From assembly GCA_027382625.1 (NCBI GenBank), contig JAJKFJ010020707.1:1-64000 (forward strand): DNA of 64,000 nucleotides, in the 5' to 3' direction. Position 1 is the first letter of the stretch. The number at the start of each line of letters is the position of its first letter. The notes below the pieces were generated by a model that did not search any database, was not told where the DNA came from, and worked only from the letters and a program-made list of their open reading frames with translations. Both the position numbers and the translations under genes were made by a program. Source of the stretch: Tetmemena sp. SeJ-2015. Lineage: Eukaryota > Ciliophora > Spirotrichea > Sporadotrichida > Oxytrichidae. Positions 30,401 to 42,318 of this stretch are shown here, in pieces.

Positions 30401-33081
30401 TGAACCTTTAGAACTTTTTATATATCTATTTTAGCAGCCGTGACTTCTCTTGCTTTCTGAATGACTAGTTAAAATTCATCTCTATTCTATTCATCTTATA
30501 TGTCGGGTCGATGTTGTCTTCAAGATTTTGCATTATGAAGGCAAGTGCCTCTTGAAAAGTTTTGAGCGTTTCAAAGTTCATATAGATGAGTCCATCTCTA
30601 TACTCTTGAAACTTAAAATTCATTAAAATTATACAAGTTTCTCTCTCCGATATAATTTGAAGCGTTCTTTAATAGACTAGATTTACCAAGTCCAGGCATA
30701 CCAAACACTTATACGATATTGCATTCATTCAGACTTTTAATGACATCGAACATATCTTTGTTTCTCGAGATGAATGGAGTGACTTTAGTGGGTAGTTTGA
30801 GTATCTTTGGCGTAATACCCTTATACTGCAAGTTTCCCTGCATCATTCTTCTTCTGATTTCATTTTGCCTGCACATTTTAGGATGATTATAGCTGAGAAT
30901 TTAATAAAAAAGAGAATTAAGTTAGATAATAAATTAAAAAGGAATAAATCCAGTGACAGTTGAAGTGTCTCAAAATTGAATAATAATTATACCATTCAAT
31001 TCAGCATCAAATTCTTAGAATTTTTCATCCTTGCAACTTTTGTGTAGGAGTGCTTATTCAAGAGTTATAATCTAAAAAAGTTTTAATGAAAATAATGATG
31101 ATGATGAAGAAGAAGAAGAAGAAGAAGAAGAAGAAGAAGAAGAAGAGTGCGCGAGTCATCTCTTGCTGCAGAGAGGTGTTATGAAGATGATTAAAGTAGA
31201 AAATCATTTTAATTATTGATAAGCTATCGAGCAAGCTGTAGATCAGGGGGTGAATCTGCGATTTCAGCTGACACGAAATTACAACTCTCCATTTATTATT
31301 TTAAACAATCACCGATTTTAATTTAAATTCTTACTATATTCAGCAGCAGTTTAAATTTCTCTCCCTCGACATGACTAATCTACTTTTTAATCAAATTCCT
31401 TGCAGACTCGAAAGCCTCGCATATGCTTAAGTTACTTCCAAAGATGTGGCTGTAAAACGTCTTTGAAAATAAGATAGCTGCTTCATCTTGAAGAATTTTC
31501 TTTTAGTCAATACAGATAACATGCTTCGCTCCACTTGCCTGAAATATTTTACCGACACATTCTGAGTGGCAAGATGCAACTACCACAAACTCAATTCTGT
31601 GACTTCGGTATGTGTTTTCTAGTAAAAACTTTAGATCACTCTCGGAATAGAATGAGGAAGACCCATCATCTTTTTCAAAGAGAAGCACATCTCCCTTTCC
31701 TCTATTATTCAGCCAGCTTTTTTATCCCCTCTGTAAAGCTTTTCATTGTTTATATTGACTATAAAAAGGTAATCATACATCTATAAATAAAGTTTTCAAA
31801 TCCATGGCCTGCAAAGTGAAGACCTATAGGGTTATCATTAAGGCACTCTCTGAGATTCGAATCATTTGCAACCATGTACCTGTACTTGAACTCAATCTGC
31901 TTTGGTTCAAGTGCCATTAGAATTTATTCGAATTCCTCTTTAAAACCAATCGGTGCAAGACCATCATGGTAATTCTCCTCAGAAGTCTCGAGCATAAGTG
32001 GAGAAGCGAATAGATAGGCTAAATGAACCTCTTGGCTAGCGTAAGCTGACTGCTGTTAAGTGAGCTTGGGCTGTTGAATCGTTTGGAAAAATCTTTAGTC
32101 ATTCTCATATCCTCTAAGCAAGCCATTGCCAGTAGATTACTGCTAATACAATCTGTTCAAAACCTCGCTGTTTTACTAGAAAGGGTGGGAAGGTTAGTAG
32201 TAACTCCCAACTTAGAATAAACCTGGTAATACTGGGAACATGCTGTACTATGGATTGGCTGCAGAGTTTTAGGAGAACTACTATTGCAGCTAAGTTTAGG
32301 GAGGCTGATGATGGTTCATGTTAGTGTTCCCATAAATATTGTGGTGCTCATTTCTATTGTAGTTTGAGGTACTTCTTTGCTTGCGATTATTGAAGAAGTT
32401 TTAATCAGTCTACAGAGTAATGAATAAAATTCAATAGGACGAGATTTACATTTCTCATAATAGGATCTAATTGGCCAATGTTATTAGGGCCAGCGTACAT
32501 CGCATTTAAAACACTTTTAAGATTAAAAATAAGCATTATTTGGGAGGATCCAGTCGCTAAAGTTAATGAATCAATTAATATTTACAGTCTCAAAGTAGAT
32601 TGAGCCATTCCTTGTGGACTCTAAGACATCTTAATCTATTTAGTTAAAAAATCCTAATTAAATCTTTAAGCCTATAAACTCAATGGATTCCTTGTCAATC
32701 ATATATTGCCTGCCTCTGTGCTTGAAGCTTGTGTCTTCTTCCTATTTTGGGTGATTAAAATACTTGTATTTACAAGTTAGACTTTGAAGATTTTAAGTAA
32801 GTCTGCTATGTTTTAGATTAGAATAGGTTGTCCATCATCATTTTCATCTATCATAGAATCATCTGACCTATCGTTAAGTTCGTTGCTTTGCTTATCTAGA
32901 TCAATGAACTGATCTAGCTTATTTCTGAAGCTCAGGCCCTGATTTTTATCTTATTAGCTTTAAAGACTATATCCAAAATGTAATTATTATGCATGGATAA
33001 TTAGAGAGGCGGGGTGAGGTCTTTATCAGATTCCTTTTTCCTTTAGGGTTTACCCTTAGACTTATTTAGATTGAGAAGCAT
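27442..33081 (-). CDS. NLR-like protein: CHAT/caspase-like - NB-ARC - helical repeats
   Basis: Starts at ATG 33081 and ends at TGA 27442-27444. After a disordered Gln/Asn/Tyr-rich N-terminus with several 29-45-nt introns comes a CHAT/caspase-like domain. Its His motif is LHFAGHG (about 31815) and its Cys motif VVVASCHSE (about 31570), followed by GAKHVICID and ICEAFESARNLIKK. Next comes PKMCRQNEIRRRMM, then an NB-ARC NTPase: P-loop VFGMPGLGKSS (about 30700), kinase-2 GMLIVLDNIDDV (about 30390), KILFSSS (RNBS-B position), LRGLSQEDSVELF and a GxP-like LGGQPLSLSLIAPL, then a winged-helix part (VELFYLIGITKEGLYEDDLD). The C-terminal ~600 residues are helical with TPR-like stretches (NLKMAYIYSLLAENKYDA). 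About 400 bp of AT-rich DNA with a GAA/GAT microsatellite (30900-31330) lies between CHAT and NB-ARC. This is STAND-NTPase architecture with a predicted protease effector. Confidence 0.85.
31097..31146 (+). repeat. GAT/GAA microsatellite
   Basis: Three GAT triplets run into about a dozen GAA triplets. It lies in the non-coding gap (intron or eliminated DNA) between the CHAT and NB-ARC exons of the minus-strand NLR-like gene. Confidence 0.9.
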
Positions 33082-33308
33082 TAAAAATTTATAATTGATT
33101 TCCTCTTGGACGATTTGATCGAAGATTATATTTTAGTAGTAGGTGGCCTCAATAATAAATCAAGTAACTTAATAAATGTTACTATTACTCTTTAGAAAAT
33201 TAATCAAGAATTTACATTCAAGTTTAATGCTTGATTTTGAAGTTAAATTATTCACTAAAACTATCAATAATTATTTGCAATATCTAAATGTCAAAGCTAT
33301 CAAATTAA

Positions 33309-35979
33309 ATGATCAACGAGGAGACTGCCAAAGCTTTAGTAGAGAAGTTCTTGGAGTTAAGGGAGAGTTATAAGAAGAAGAAATCCTTCAACGATGATGA
33401 TTTACCAGTAAGGGAACTTAAGAGTTATATCTCGATATTTGAGCTAAATAAATTAAAGTGTAGTAGAGAACTGTTACTGCTTTATACATGCATGGCTATT
33501 TTAAGTTTACTTTTATTTCTCCCATCTTGGGCTGGGAAAGGGATTTGCTTAATCTAATTTTAGCAATTGAGGAATACTCTGAAGGATATCCCTCAATTTA
33601 AGGATATCAGGCTTCTATAAGAACTGATACACTGGCTTTTTACGACATGCATGAGTTAAAGCAGAATGAAATTCTATTGAGGAAAGATAACCCTAATGTG
33701 TCTATCTATGTACTAGTCCAAGGAAAGCTAAAAAAGTCGGTCTACGCTCCTTGGAATAGCGTACAGGTAAGAAATTAAGCGTATCTCATTTCCATAGGAA
33801 GAGGAAGATAGGAAGGAGCAAGACTTGATCACGCTCAGATAAAATTTTCAGGAGTTTGAGGGACTATATGCGTTTGGCAACTTTGATCTGCTAAATTTAG
33901 ACAAGTTTAACAAGACATCATCAAGGTGGGACCCTTGCTACATTTACTGCCTTGAGCCAAGTCTCGTCCTAGCCCTAAACTACGAGAAGGCTTAAAAATA
34001 CATGGAGAAGATTCATGAGCAGCAACAGTCATATATACATGAAGTGTTTTATTTTAAATTCAGGCACAAGAGAAATCAGCATTTCTATTGAAAAATGTGC
34101 CTGGGCTATTCAATTAACTGACTTCAAACAGAGAGAAGATTAACATGCTTTTTAAACCAATTAACTTCCTTCCAAATCAGACAATAATAGCTGAGGGATC
34201 GACTCCTTAATAGGCCTACTTAATTATATCTGGCCATTGCAAGTTGCAATCCAACTAGGCTCCTATTTAGAAAACTATCACAAATGATGATCCTAAGAAA
34301 GCAGATAAGTTCCTCACTCAAAACAGAGGATATAATTTATATAGTATAAAGTAATGAGGGTACTTTTCGACCACTATGAATACGTATTAGTTGGGAATAA
34401 TAAGTGAAAACTAGTGGATTGGAGAGGAGATCCTGCTTATGAGTCTTCAAGAGAGATATGAGTAGCTGCAGAGCCAAATAAATTAGGAGGAAGAAACTGT
34501 TAATGGGGGGAATCCTTTAAATCTAAATGGAAGTCAAACGATGTCTCGATCTTAGTGGGGCTTTCAAATGAATTAAACTGGTGGCTTGCAAGGGGGAGGA
34601 GTTCAAACTTCCAAAAAGAAAGCAAAGAAGAAGTCAAAGGGAATGCTCTATTCAGTCATAGCAAAGACGCCAGTTCAAGCTTATTATATCACAAAGGAAG
34701 ATATGATGACGAAGTTGTCCAAGGATATCTAGTAACTCATCAATAAGCAAAAATTTAAATTCTATTAAGGCAAAAATTTTCTTTAAGCAGGCTGTAAAGA
34801 AATAAGACTGGATTAATAGAAGGTTTGAGGATATTCAGAGCAACGCAAAAGCAGTATTTGGAATGGAGCAGACCTATTAAAACTATGTGGATAAGTCCAA
34901 GGAAATTGTAAAGTAATACCCTCAAGCCACTAAATACTCACTTAAAACGCTAAGCATCCATAAGCTCAACGAGCCTATTGTATTTGAGAAAGACATGCAA
35001 TCAGTAATTTAATTTTAACACCTGCCGAGACCTAAACAATCTTTTAATCACTCTAAATCTATGCAAACTTTTTTTGCTTTAGTTCATGAAAGGACTCCTA
35101 AATACCTAGACTGTAAATTTTTCGAACATGAGAAAGTCGCATTCAGTAGCCACTCTACAAAAAATTAGCGAGTAGAATAATGATAACGATGATATAACCA
35201 ACTAAAACACCTACTAGAACAGATTTACAAAGCAACCTGATTCTCCTACTCAGAACACCAAAAATACTTCTTTGAACATCAAGAAGCTCAACTTACCTTC
35301 AATAAGTGAGTAAGAAGAGTAAGGCACCAATTAGGGGCAGCTTTTATCGCATACAGAAGTTTTGAAATTCCATAATAATCCTTTCGAGGCTGTGTCTCCT
35401 TTCAGGAATAAACTGAAGGACTCTAGAAGCATGAGAAATTTAGAGCAGCTGACAGTTACTGATAAGATTTCGAAGCAACTCTAGATGGACTCTAGTCAGG
35501 GAGATATAACCTAGAGAGATAATTCAAACCCTCGGATGCCAGGAAACATGCAGGAGAAAAAGATAATGGGAGCAGCATCTACCTACAAATATACGCAGCA
35601 GCACAAACTCTATCTACATCATATACTTTACTTTATATCTTCCTACCTTGACGAAGACCATTGAAGTCGATAAGAAGATGCAAATAGTCAACAGGAATAT
35701 TCACAACCTTTAACCAAATCATTATAGATTTGATCATCTTAAAATGTGAATGGTATGATGGCGATTAGCTTTTACACGCTGAATAGAAACCCTAACAATC
35801 AATCATAAGGACTCCCAAGCAAAAATACTAGCTAACTTGAAATGTATAATACGGAATCCTACACTTAAGAAAGCTATAACTCGAATTCCAGAGCAAGCCA
35901 AATGCAAAACAAGAAAAAGAGAATATAGTTTAGTCAAGAAGATTACATACAAATGACAAGTGGCTTAAATTAGAGTTGA
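33309..35979 (+). CDS. Cyclic-nucleotide-binding-domain protein
   Basis: Starts at ATG 33309 (MINEETAKALVEKFLELRES) and ends at TGA 35977-35979. Introns include 33408-33563 and one of about 31 nt at 33769-33799. Two cNMP-binding-like modules are visible: NEILLRKDNPNVSIYVLVQG (about 33700) and FLPNQTIIAEGSTPQQAYLI followed by ISGHCKL (about 34180-34260), then GIISENQWIGEEILLM. The phosphate-binding cassette Arg of classical PKA sites is not obvious, so ligand binding is uncertain. The C-terminal ~450 residues are low complexity (Gln/Asn/Ser). A one-base shift at a TTTTT run near 33638 and a TGA near 34350 need correction or introns. A signalling role is likely. It is divergently arranged with the NLR-like gene, with 228 bp between their starts. 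Confidence 0.7.
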
Positions 35980-36226
35980 ACAAGATATCATTAGCATAAA
36001 TTTTCTCATGTTAAATGCTTTCAATGAATTTTCTATTGAATATCATTTAAAGATAGTTTTGAATAGTTAAGATTAAAAAACTATATGCAAATAAGCAACA
36101 GCTCTGCTTTGGATATTTTCGAGTCTAATCGGCTTTTAATATTTTACATTTGCTTCGAGCTTATTATAAGGTCATCACTGGTTTTTCTTATTAGATGACG
36201 TAACATCCTCTACCTCGATGCTTGGG

Positions 36227-36936
36227 TCATTTATGTTTTAGATTATATTTTATACTATCATCATTTAATGCGAACTTAGTAGTGACCTCCATGTATTTAT
36301 TGCCATATTTGCGCTCGTTTCTATAAGCATAAGCAGCTCCCAGAAGTATGAAGAAACCAATTACTGCCCACATTAGTTTCACATAGTCAGGGAAAGGAGC
36401 TGTGAACATTTCTTATCCAAACTTGAAAATGACAGAGAACTCTAGGAGGAGAGTGAAAGTAGAGAGCCAAATGAAAGGACCTACTCTCTTGCAATAGGGA
36501 TTAGTATTATACTCATAGTACTCTTTAGAGGTGGCTATTGCTGCAAATGCCCATATTGCCAAACGCACCTAGAGGATCTTGTGTTCAGGAGGTACCCACA
36601 CAAATCAAATAATACCATATTTCATCATCATTATTTCCTAATGAGTTTAATATACTTGAGGAAGAAATTGTTGCAGTCTACTGCCAAACAGAAGAAGCAG
36701 TAGAACAGGACAGCTGCATATTTGTTGAGAGACTCAAAGAAGCCCCAGTCATACTTAGCCCACATATTTGGTTGGAATTTGAGCAAGAAATTAGAAATAG
36801 GGCCTCGTTGATTAAGTCTTCCATGCTCATTTGGCTTAGTGTAGATCCAGTTAAGACGAGATACATATAAGTAGTTGCAGGTGTATGCACCCAGTATGAT
36901 TCCTATCATGTTGCATCCAAACAAGTCAAGAAGTAA
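36227..36936 (-). CDS. Phosphatidylserine synthase, C-terminal half (separate inverted segment)
   Basis: The minus-strand exon opens right after a splice acceptor (…TTTTTAG) with LLLDLFGCNMIGIILGAYTC. It continues NWIYTKPNEHGRLNQRGPIS, WVPPEHKILQVRLAIWAFAA, YYEYNTNPYCKRVGPFIWL and IFKFGQEMF, to TGA 36227-36229. This is the C-terminal half of base-exchange phosphatidylserine synthase (PSS1/PSS2 family; ER, polytopic). There is no start codon. The matching N-terminal half is on the plus strand at 41319-42197, ending at a splice donor exactly where this half begins (…NFWECWWDH | LLLDLFG…). One in-frame TGA near 36612, where a Trp-like position is expected, or an unresolved intron, lies between the two parts of this segment. 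The split is discussed in the findings. Confidence 0.88.
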
Positions 36937-36976
36937 CTAAAAACAGAGTTAGAGTGTCAAATTGTGAGATTTTTGC

Positions 36977-36987
36977 AATAATGGAGA
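36977..36987 (-). repeat. Candidate MDS pointer for the split PSS gene (copy in C-half flank)
   Basis: AATAATGGAGA on the plus strand, that is TCTCCATTATT read in the PSS sense, lies about 40 bp upstream of the C-half exon. The identical 11-mer occurs at 42244-42254 downstream of the N-half donor. Recombination between them would create one ~100-nt GT-AG intron. Confidence 0.6.
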
Positions 36988-37042
36988 AAGAATGAAGTAT
37001 ATATTTTCAGAGAGAATTTGAAATAATTAATAAACTCGAAAT

Positions 37043-40000
37043 ATGAATAAAGCATCGATAGCTGGAAAGGCTTCAGCAGTTATCTAATCCGGAGCAAGTG
37101 GAGCTCACAATCCTGCGAGCTACTTTGACAGTGAAAATATCACCAAGAAACTTCCGATATTTGACGCCATGGTGAAAAACTTCTCTCAAATGGCTTACAT
37201 AAACTCCTCTGGAAAAGGCCTTGAGCTATTCCCTCAGGTAAGTTATAAGAGAGAAAGAGAGAAGTGATTAAGTTTTAAGTGTAACATTTGTCGAATTTCA
37301 GAGTTTAAATAATATTCTATAGTCTGAGGATAGCGAAAATGATGGCTAAGCTGATGGAGCTGGTGGTTTGGATAATTTTGGTGAATATGAAGGAGACTTT
37401 TACAATAAATTGTAATTTAAGCTATTAATTATTATCTTACTTTGGTTAAAATAATAAGAGAAAAAAGAAGAAGAGGCATAATGATGGCTTCAAAAAGAAG
37501 GATGATGTGAATGAAGCAGATATTGAAAATCTCTACTCAGCAGATCCAAGTAAGATCATCATAAATGTTAAACAATTTAGACAAACTGGATATGATCAAC
37601 AACTTATAAAGGTAAACTTATTGATTCCAAAGTAATTTAATTATAAATTCAATCAAGCTCCTTGCGATCTCTGAGGCATTTGAAAAGTTTTAATTTAAAA
37701 ATTAAACTTCCTATCAAATAAATAATTCTGACTTACTACATTTTTATATCAAACTATAAGTTTCCTAATGAATCGGTTGATGTTGACCAATTTGTAAAAA
37801 TATTGAAGGAAGTTTTAGAGGACACTAAACTGACTACACGCTCCGAATTTGTACAAGACTTAGTGGACCTATTTTACAGAGCAAATAAATCTCATGGAGA
37901 GACAATAAAGTTCGAAGACCTCACAAGCTATTTGATAGAGCATGAAATAGATCAATTTAAGAACATTGGAAATATGAGCATGAATTATTTTGAATCTGAA
38001 ATAACAGATCAAACTACACACAATAACTACATAGAGAAGATCTTCTACTTTCAGCAAATTGATAAAGTCATATTGTACGAGCAAAATATGCGTTTCATGA
38101 GGATCTACGATGGCTTTACCATGAAGAACGAAATGGATATTTAGTGCCCAGGTGTAATTTTGGCGATTGAATTTGCTCCTGACAAGAATGCTATATGTGT
38201 GAGTTTGAGCGACCGCACTATCTTGTTCTATGATGCAAGCAGCGCAACATATAAAGTCATTAGAAAAATTCATGTTCCTTCCACTTAAAAATGCCTCTGC
38301 TACGTAAAAAGAAAGAGAGTGCTGTTCTCAGCTGGAACCGATGGAGCTATATTTGCCTGGAATATGGAAAAAATATTCTCGAATGACTTCGTTGAAGATG
38401 AGGCTCTCAGAGAAAAGGAGAAGAGAGAATTTGATTATAAACTCTATATCGCAGAGAGGACACCTTGGTTCGTTGGAGATATCATTTTGTGCGTCGTTGA
38501 TTTACCAAACATTAATTTCTTAGCAACTGGGTCCTATGACAAGTTAATTAAGTTATGGGACTTGAGAAATAATTTGATAGACAATAAGTAGATTGATCAC
38601 GATGATAAAAATTCAGCTAAGACTAGTAATCAAAACTTTGGATAACTATCACTGATGAAGAAAACTACTCTTGGATCATAAGATACTAAGAAAATTGGAG
38701 CAAATTCACTGAATAAAAAGGGCACTCATTCAGCATTTAGAAAAGGAGGCAAAGAGGAAAACAAAACATTCAATGATGATCTACTTATGGATGACTTTGC
38801 CAAAGAGCCAACTAAGATTTTGAGTGGGCACTCTAAAGCTGTGAGAGAAATAGCTTATTCAGAGAGACATAAAATTTTAGTCAGTTGCGGTTTTGATTTC
38901 GAAGTTTTCGTTTGGAATCCTTATTGTGAGAAGTACATCATAAAACTAGATGGTCATGAATCACCGTTAGTTGGAGTTAACTGCCCCGCAAACTTGAATG
39001 TCTTTATCACCTGTGATACTAAAGGAATGGTTAAGGTATGGACAATAAATGACTATAGCTGTGTCTAGACATTCTATGTCTCAAATGTTATATAAGTGAC
39101 ATCCTTGAGAGTAGTTCCTAAACATCGAAGATTAATATGTGGATCTAGAGTCTTCAAGGTATTTGAGTACACGAAGCCATTTACACCCGAGTACTCTGAT
39201 GATTTCCCTATTCTTTGTGCAATAAAATTATTTAAATGCAAAGTTCTCTTCCATCAGATTCGAAATATATATAGCAGGAGAAAAGTCTATCAAAATCTGG
39301 AATGCTAAAGAAGGAAAGCCAGTTAGAGTCTTAAAAAACATTTTTGAGAGCGATATAACTTGCATGGAATTTGATAAGAATCATAGGAAGCTGATCGTAG
39401 GTGATCATCTTGGAAGAGTTAAAGTTTTTGATTTGCTGTCAGGAGTGATGATAAATGAACTAGATGGCCATGATCCTCAAGATGGAGAAATATCTTTCAT
39501 AGGATATGGAGATAACGATAACACTATCATCACTTGTGGCTGGGACAGAGTCATTAAAATTCACATGGATGAGAAGTAGGACTTGAAATCTGCTAGAGAA
39601 AATGTTCTCAGAGGCAAAAAAAATTGCCACAAAAAGGATATAATATGTGGAGACTATTCTCATAACCTAGGACTGATTGCTACAGGCTCAAGAGATCATA
39701 CGATAAGAATTTGGGATTATGAAAGAGTAAAGTTTGAAGAGGAGATAAATGCTCACACTGCTGAAGTAGTGATTGTTAAATTCATAAAGCCATTCCCTCT
39801 TCTCTTGACTGCAGATTCAACTGGACAGCTTTACCTATGGGTTACAAAGCCTCATGTGAGAGCAAGGTAGTGCTTAGTTAGCTGGAGAAATATGTTCACT
39901 CTTTAAAAGATGTGTCCAATTACTAGTGTTGACTCATTTTACGATGATAAAACCAAGTAATTCCTACTTGTGATTGGTGATGAAATGGGATACATCAGAG

Positions 40001-41105
40001 TATAAGACTTGAGTGCCATTTTGACTGATTTCCCTCTCAAGCCAGTAGATATAGTTTCTAATAATCACAAGAGAAATCCTTGGAGAGTACTTCCAATAGA
40101 AAAAGCAGAGAGTGAGGCACATGATTAGCATGATGCAGCGAGTGACGGCTCAAGCAATTATGATCCCAACGAAAATGAAATAGTTCCTCTTCTGAAAGAA
40201 GGCTACTTCAGATAGATAGCTCAGTGGAAGGCACATAATGATATTATAAAATCGATAAGCTACATATCTGAAACTGACAGCCCTATCATCTTCAGCGCTG
40301 GAATGGATAAGATGGCCAAAATATGGAATTTAAAGGGAGAGGTTTAGGGTATCCTTAGGTAAGGGTATATGCTTAAATCTAGTTATCTTTGGAGATTCCC
40401 TCTTGATTCTTACGACTAAAATATTCAAGTGAGACACACTGGAGTTTAGAATATGCTTAATGACATCAGAAAGAAAAGGGACGATGAGAGGTCTCTAAAG
40501 AAAGCTGCTCTACAAAATAGTTAACTTAAAGCTGGCAAAACTACGTTAGGGTTTGCAGGGTCTCAAGTTATGGGAATGGGAACTTCTTCCTATGGATACA
40601 GAGATTAAGGATATGCAACTGCATAGCCAGGATAGATTGAATTTATATAGCTTTCATTAAATTTAGATAGAACAATAGCTTCCTTGGATAGAGCAAGCTT
40701 AACTATGGAAACTATGGCTAAGATGATATGATGGGTTAAGATGAGCACTCTTTGAAAGTACAGAGACTTCTTGAGAAAGTGCGTCGCATGGTAAACTCAA
40801 CAAATACAACTCAAGTAGGCTTCCAAGGTGGGTAAAAGAGAGTTACTTATGGCGGTGTAGCAGGCATGGGCTCTGGGTATAATCCTAATGATACTTCTTA
40901 CGCAAGTGCTCAAGTAAATAGCAGAAAGATAGGACCGTTTAGCTTCGACATAGATGATGAAATTGATACTGAGATCCTTACAAGTGATGAAGTATATAAA
41001 GACTTAAAAGAGCTAGAGAGTATCTTAGATAAGGATTAGGATAAAATCACAGTAACTTCAAGATAATTTGGGAGAGCTAAGAAGAAGACTAACAGAAGGT
41101 TCTGA
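37043..41105 (+). CDS. EF-hand/WD40-repeat protein (WDR49/CFAP337-like)
   Basis: Starts at ATG 37043 (MNKASIAGKASAVIQSG...) and ends at TGA 41103-41105, about 1,200 codons with several short introns (for example near 37239, 37410 and 37612). The N-terminal region has EF-hand-like helices (FVQDLVDLFYRANKSHGETI). Then come numerous WD repeats: SAGTDGAIFAWNMEKIF, ATGSYDKLIKLWDLRNN, SCGFDFEVFVWNPYCEKY, ITCDTKGMVKVWTINDYSC, ATGSRDHTIRIWDYERV, FSAGMDKMAKIWNLKGE. The C-terminus is Gly/Tyr/Gln-rich then helical. EF-hand plus tandem WD40 is the layout of WDR49/WDR64/CFAP337 axonemal proteins, so a ciliary role is likely. Frame breaks near 39235 and 40690 may be errors or introns. The whole gene sits between the two inverted halves of phosphatidylserine synthase. 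Confidence 0.82.
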
Positions 41106-41318
41106 TCAATTTATTATCAATAAAGTTTCACTTACTTAATGATCATAATAAGTTATCATGAGATAGTCTATTGAAGGCTAGGCCTCATAAATCTTAAGAT
41201 AAAGCATTGGTAATCATCATTATGCGTGACATCATCTCTTTTAATCATTATTCTCTAATTTAGAAAATTTTATTCATAAATTTTAATCTTTTAAATCAGC
41301 AATAATAAATATTTGTGG

Positions 41319-42197
41319 ATGAATAAATAAAAGAAAGTAGATTCAAGCTAGCAGAAAACAACATCTGAGCCCTAAGCTAAGACAACTTAGAGAACAGGAA
41401 CTTAGAGAAGTGTTTGCTTGCAGACAGCTCAAGAAACTAAGCACTATGTGAGCCCCTAGATCTTGAGTCACCATAACTTGGAGAAATATGATTACAACCA
41501 ATTCTTCTACACCATTTTTATAAATTAATCTCACCCCTAGATCGATAACATCCTTAGTTTTCACACTTGCAGTGTTAAATTACTTTGCATACACCTTAGT
41601 TCCAAAGCTGGATTCAGGCGAATGGACCGACGGATAGTAGAATTAGGAATTTTAATTTATTTGCTCTTATTTTGTAGAAAGATGGATTTAAATACTCATC
41701 CAAAGTGTAAGAAAGCAGTTAAGTGTTATAAGTTGATGTATAGAGGTATTTGCGCGGCCATATTCGGATTTTTGGCTTTCGCATCTGTGTAATATCCTGA
41801 CACCTTGATCAAGAGACCTCACCCAGTTTTCTGGCGTGTCCTTCTCGGTTTGATGTCCATGTACAATCTCTTCCTAGTGTTCCTCTTCTTCCAGCCTCTA
41901 AATGAAGGAAGAAAGCTGTTTAAGTTCTTCGATCCTAAACTTGGAGAGCCCTTGCCTGAGAGATCATACGCATCTGACTGCAGACTATTCACTCCTGAGC
42001 ATCCAACTCACTCAATGTACAATCTCTACGATGCAACTTTTGATATCCACTTTGTCGCTCATTTACTGGGCTGGTGGTTTAAAATGATGATCATCAGAGA
42101 CGTCAAGGTTTGCTGGATATGCAGTGTCACCTTTGAATTGCTTGAGGTCACTTTTAGACACTGGTTGCCTAATTTCTGGGAATGCTGGTGGGATCAT
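41319..42197 (+). CDS. Phosphatidylserine synthase, N-terminal half (separate segment)
   Basis: ATG 41319 opens a basic Gln-rich leader, then transmembrane segments (ITSLVFTLAVLNYFAYTLV; YRGICAAIFGFLAFASVQ; RPHPVFWRVLLGLMSMYNLF) and the family motif region FDIHFVAHLLGWWFKMMIIRD and RHWLPNFWECWWDH. It ends at a GTAAGT donor after 42197. RPHPxxWR and LPNFxECWWD are diagnostic of base-exchange phosphatidylserine synthase. The protein has no C-terminal half here: the following sequence (42198-42318) is non-coding, then the RanBPM-like gene starts. The missing half is at 36227-36936 on the minus strand. A one-base shift near 41535, next to ATTTTTATAAATT, and an intron near 41640-41720 are needed within the N-half. 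Confidence 0.88.
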
Positions 42198-42243
42198 GTA
42201 AGTTTTTTTCATTGCCTAGTCACTATGATCAGACATTTCTCTA

Positions 42244-42254
42244 TCTCCATTATT
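42244..42254 (+). repeat. Candidate MDS pointer for the split PSS gene (copy in N-half flank)
   Basis: TCTCCATTATT lies 47 bp after the splice donor of the PSS N-half and is identical to the inverted copy at 36977-36987. Eleven bp is within the range reported for pointers of scrambled hypotrich genes. Confidence 0.6.
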
Positions 42255-42318
42255 CGTTCGTGCTTGACTGTGGTATTTTTTGGAAAATTTTTGAATGTAA
42301 AATTAAATTGAATTCAAA

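Noticed and set aside
36227..42254. Trans-splicing of the two PSS halves
   Set aside because: Possible in principle because both breaks lie at splice sites, but the shared inverted 11-mer and the ciliate germline context make DNA-level unscrambling the simpler explanation.
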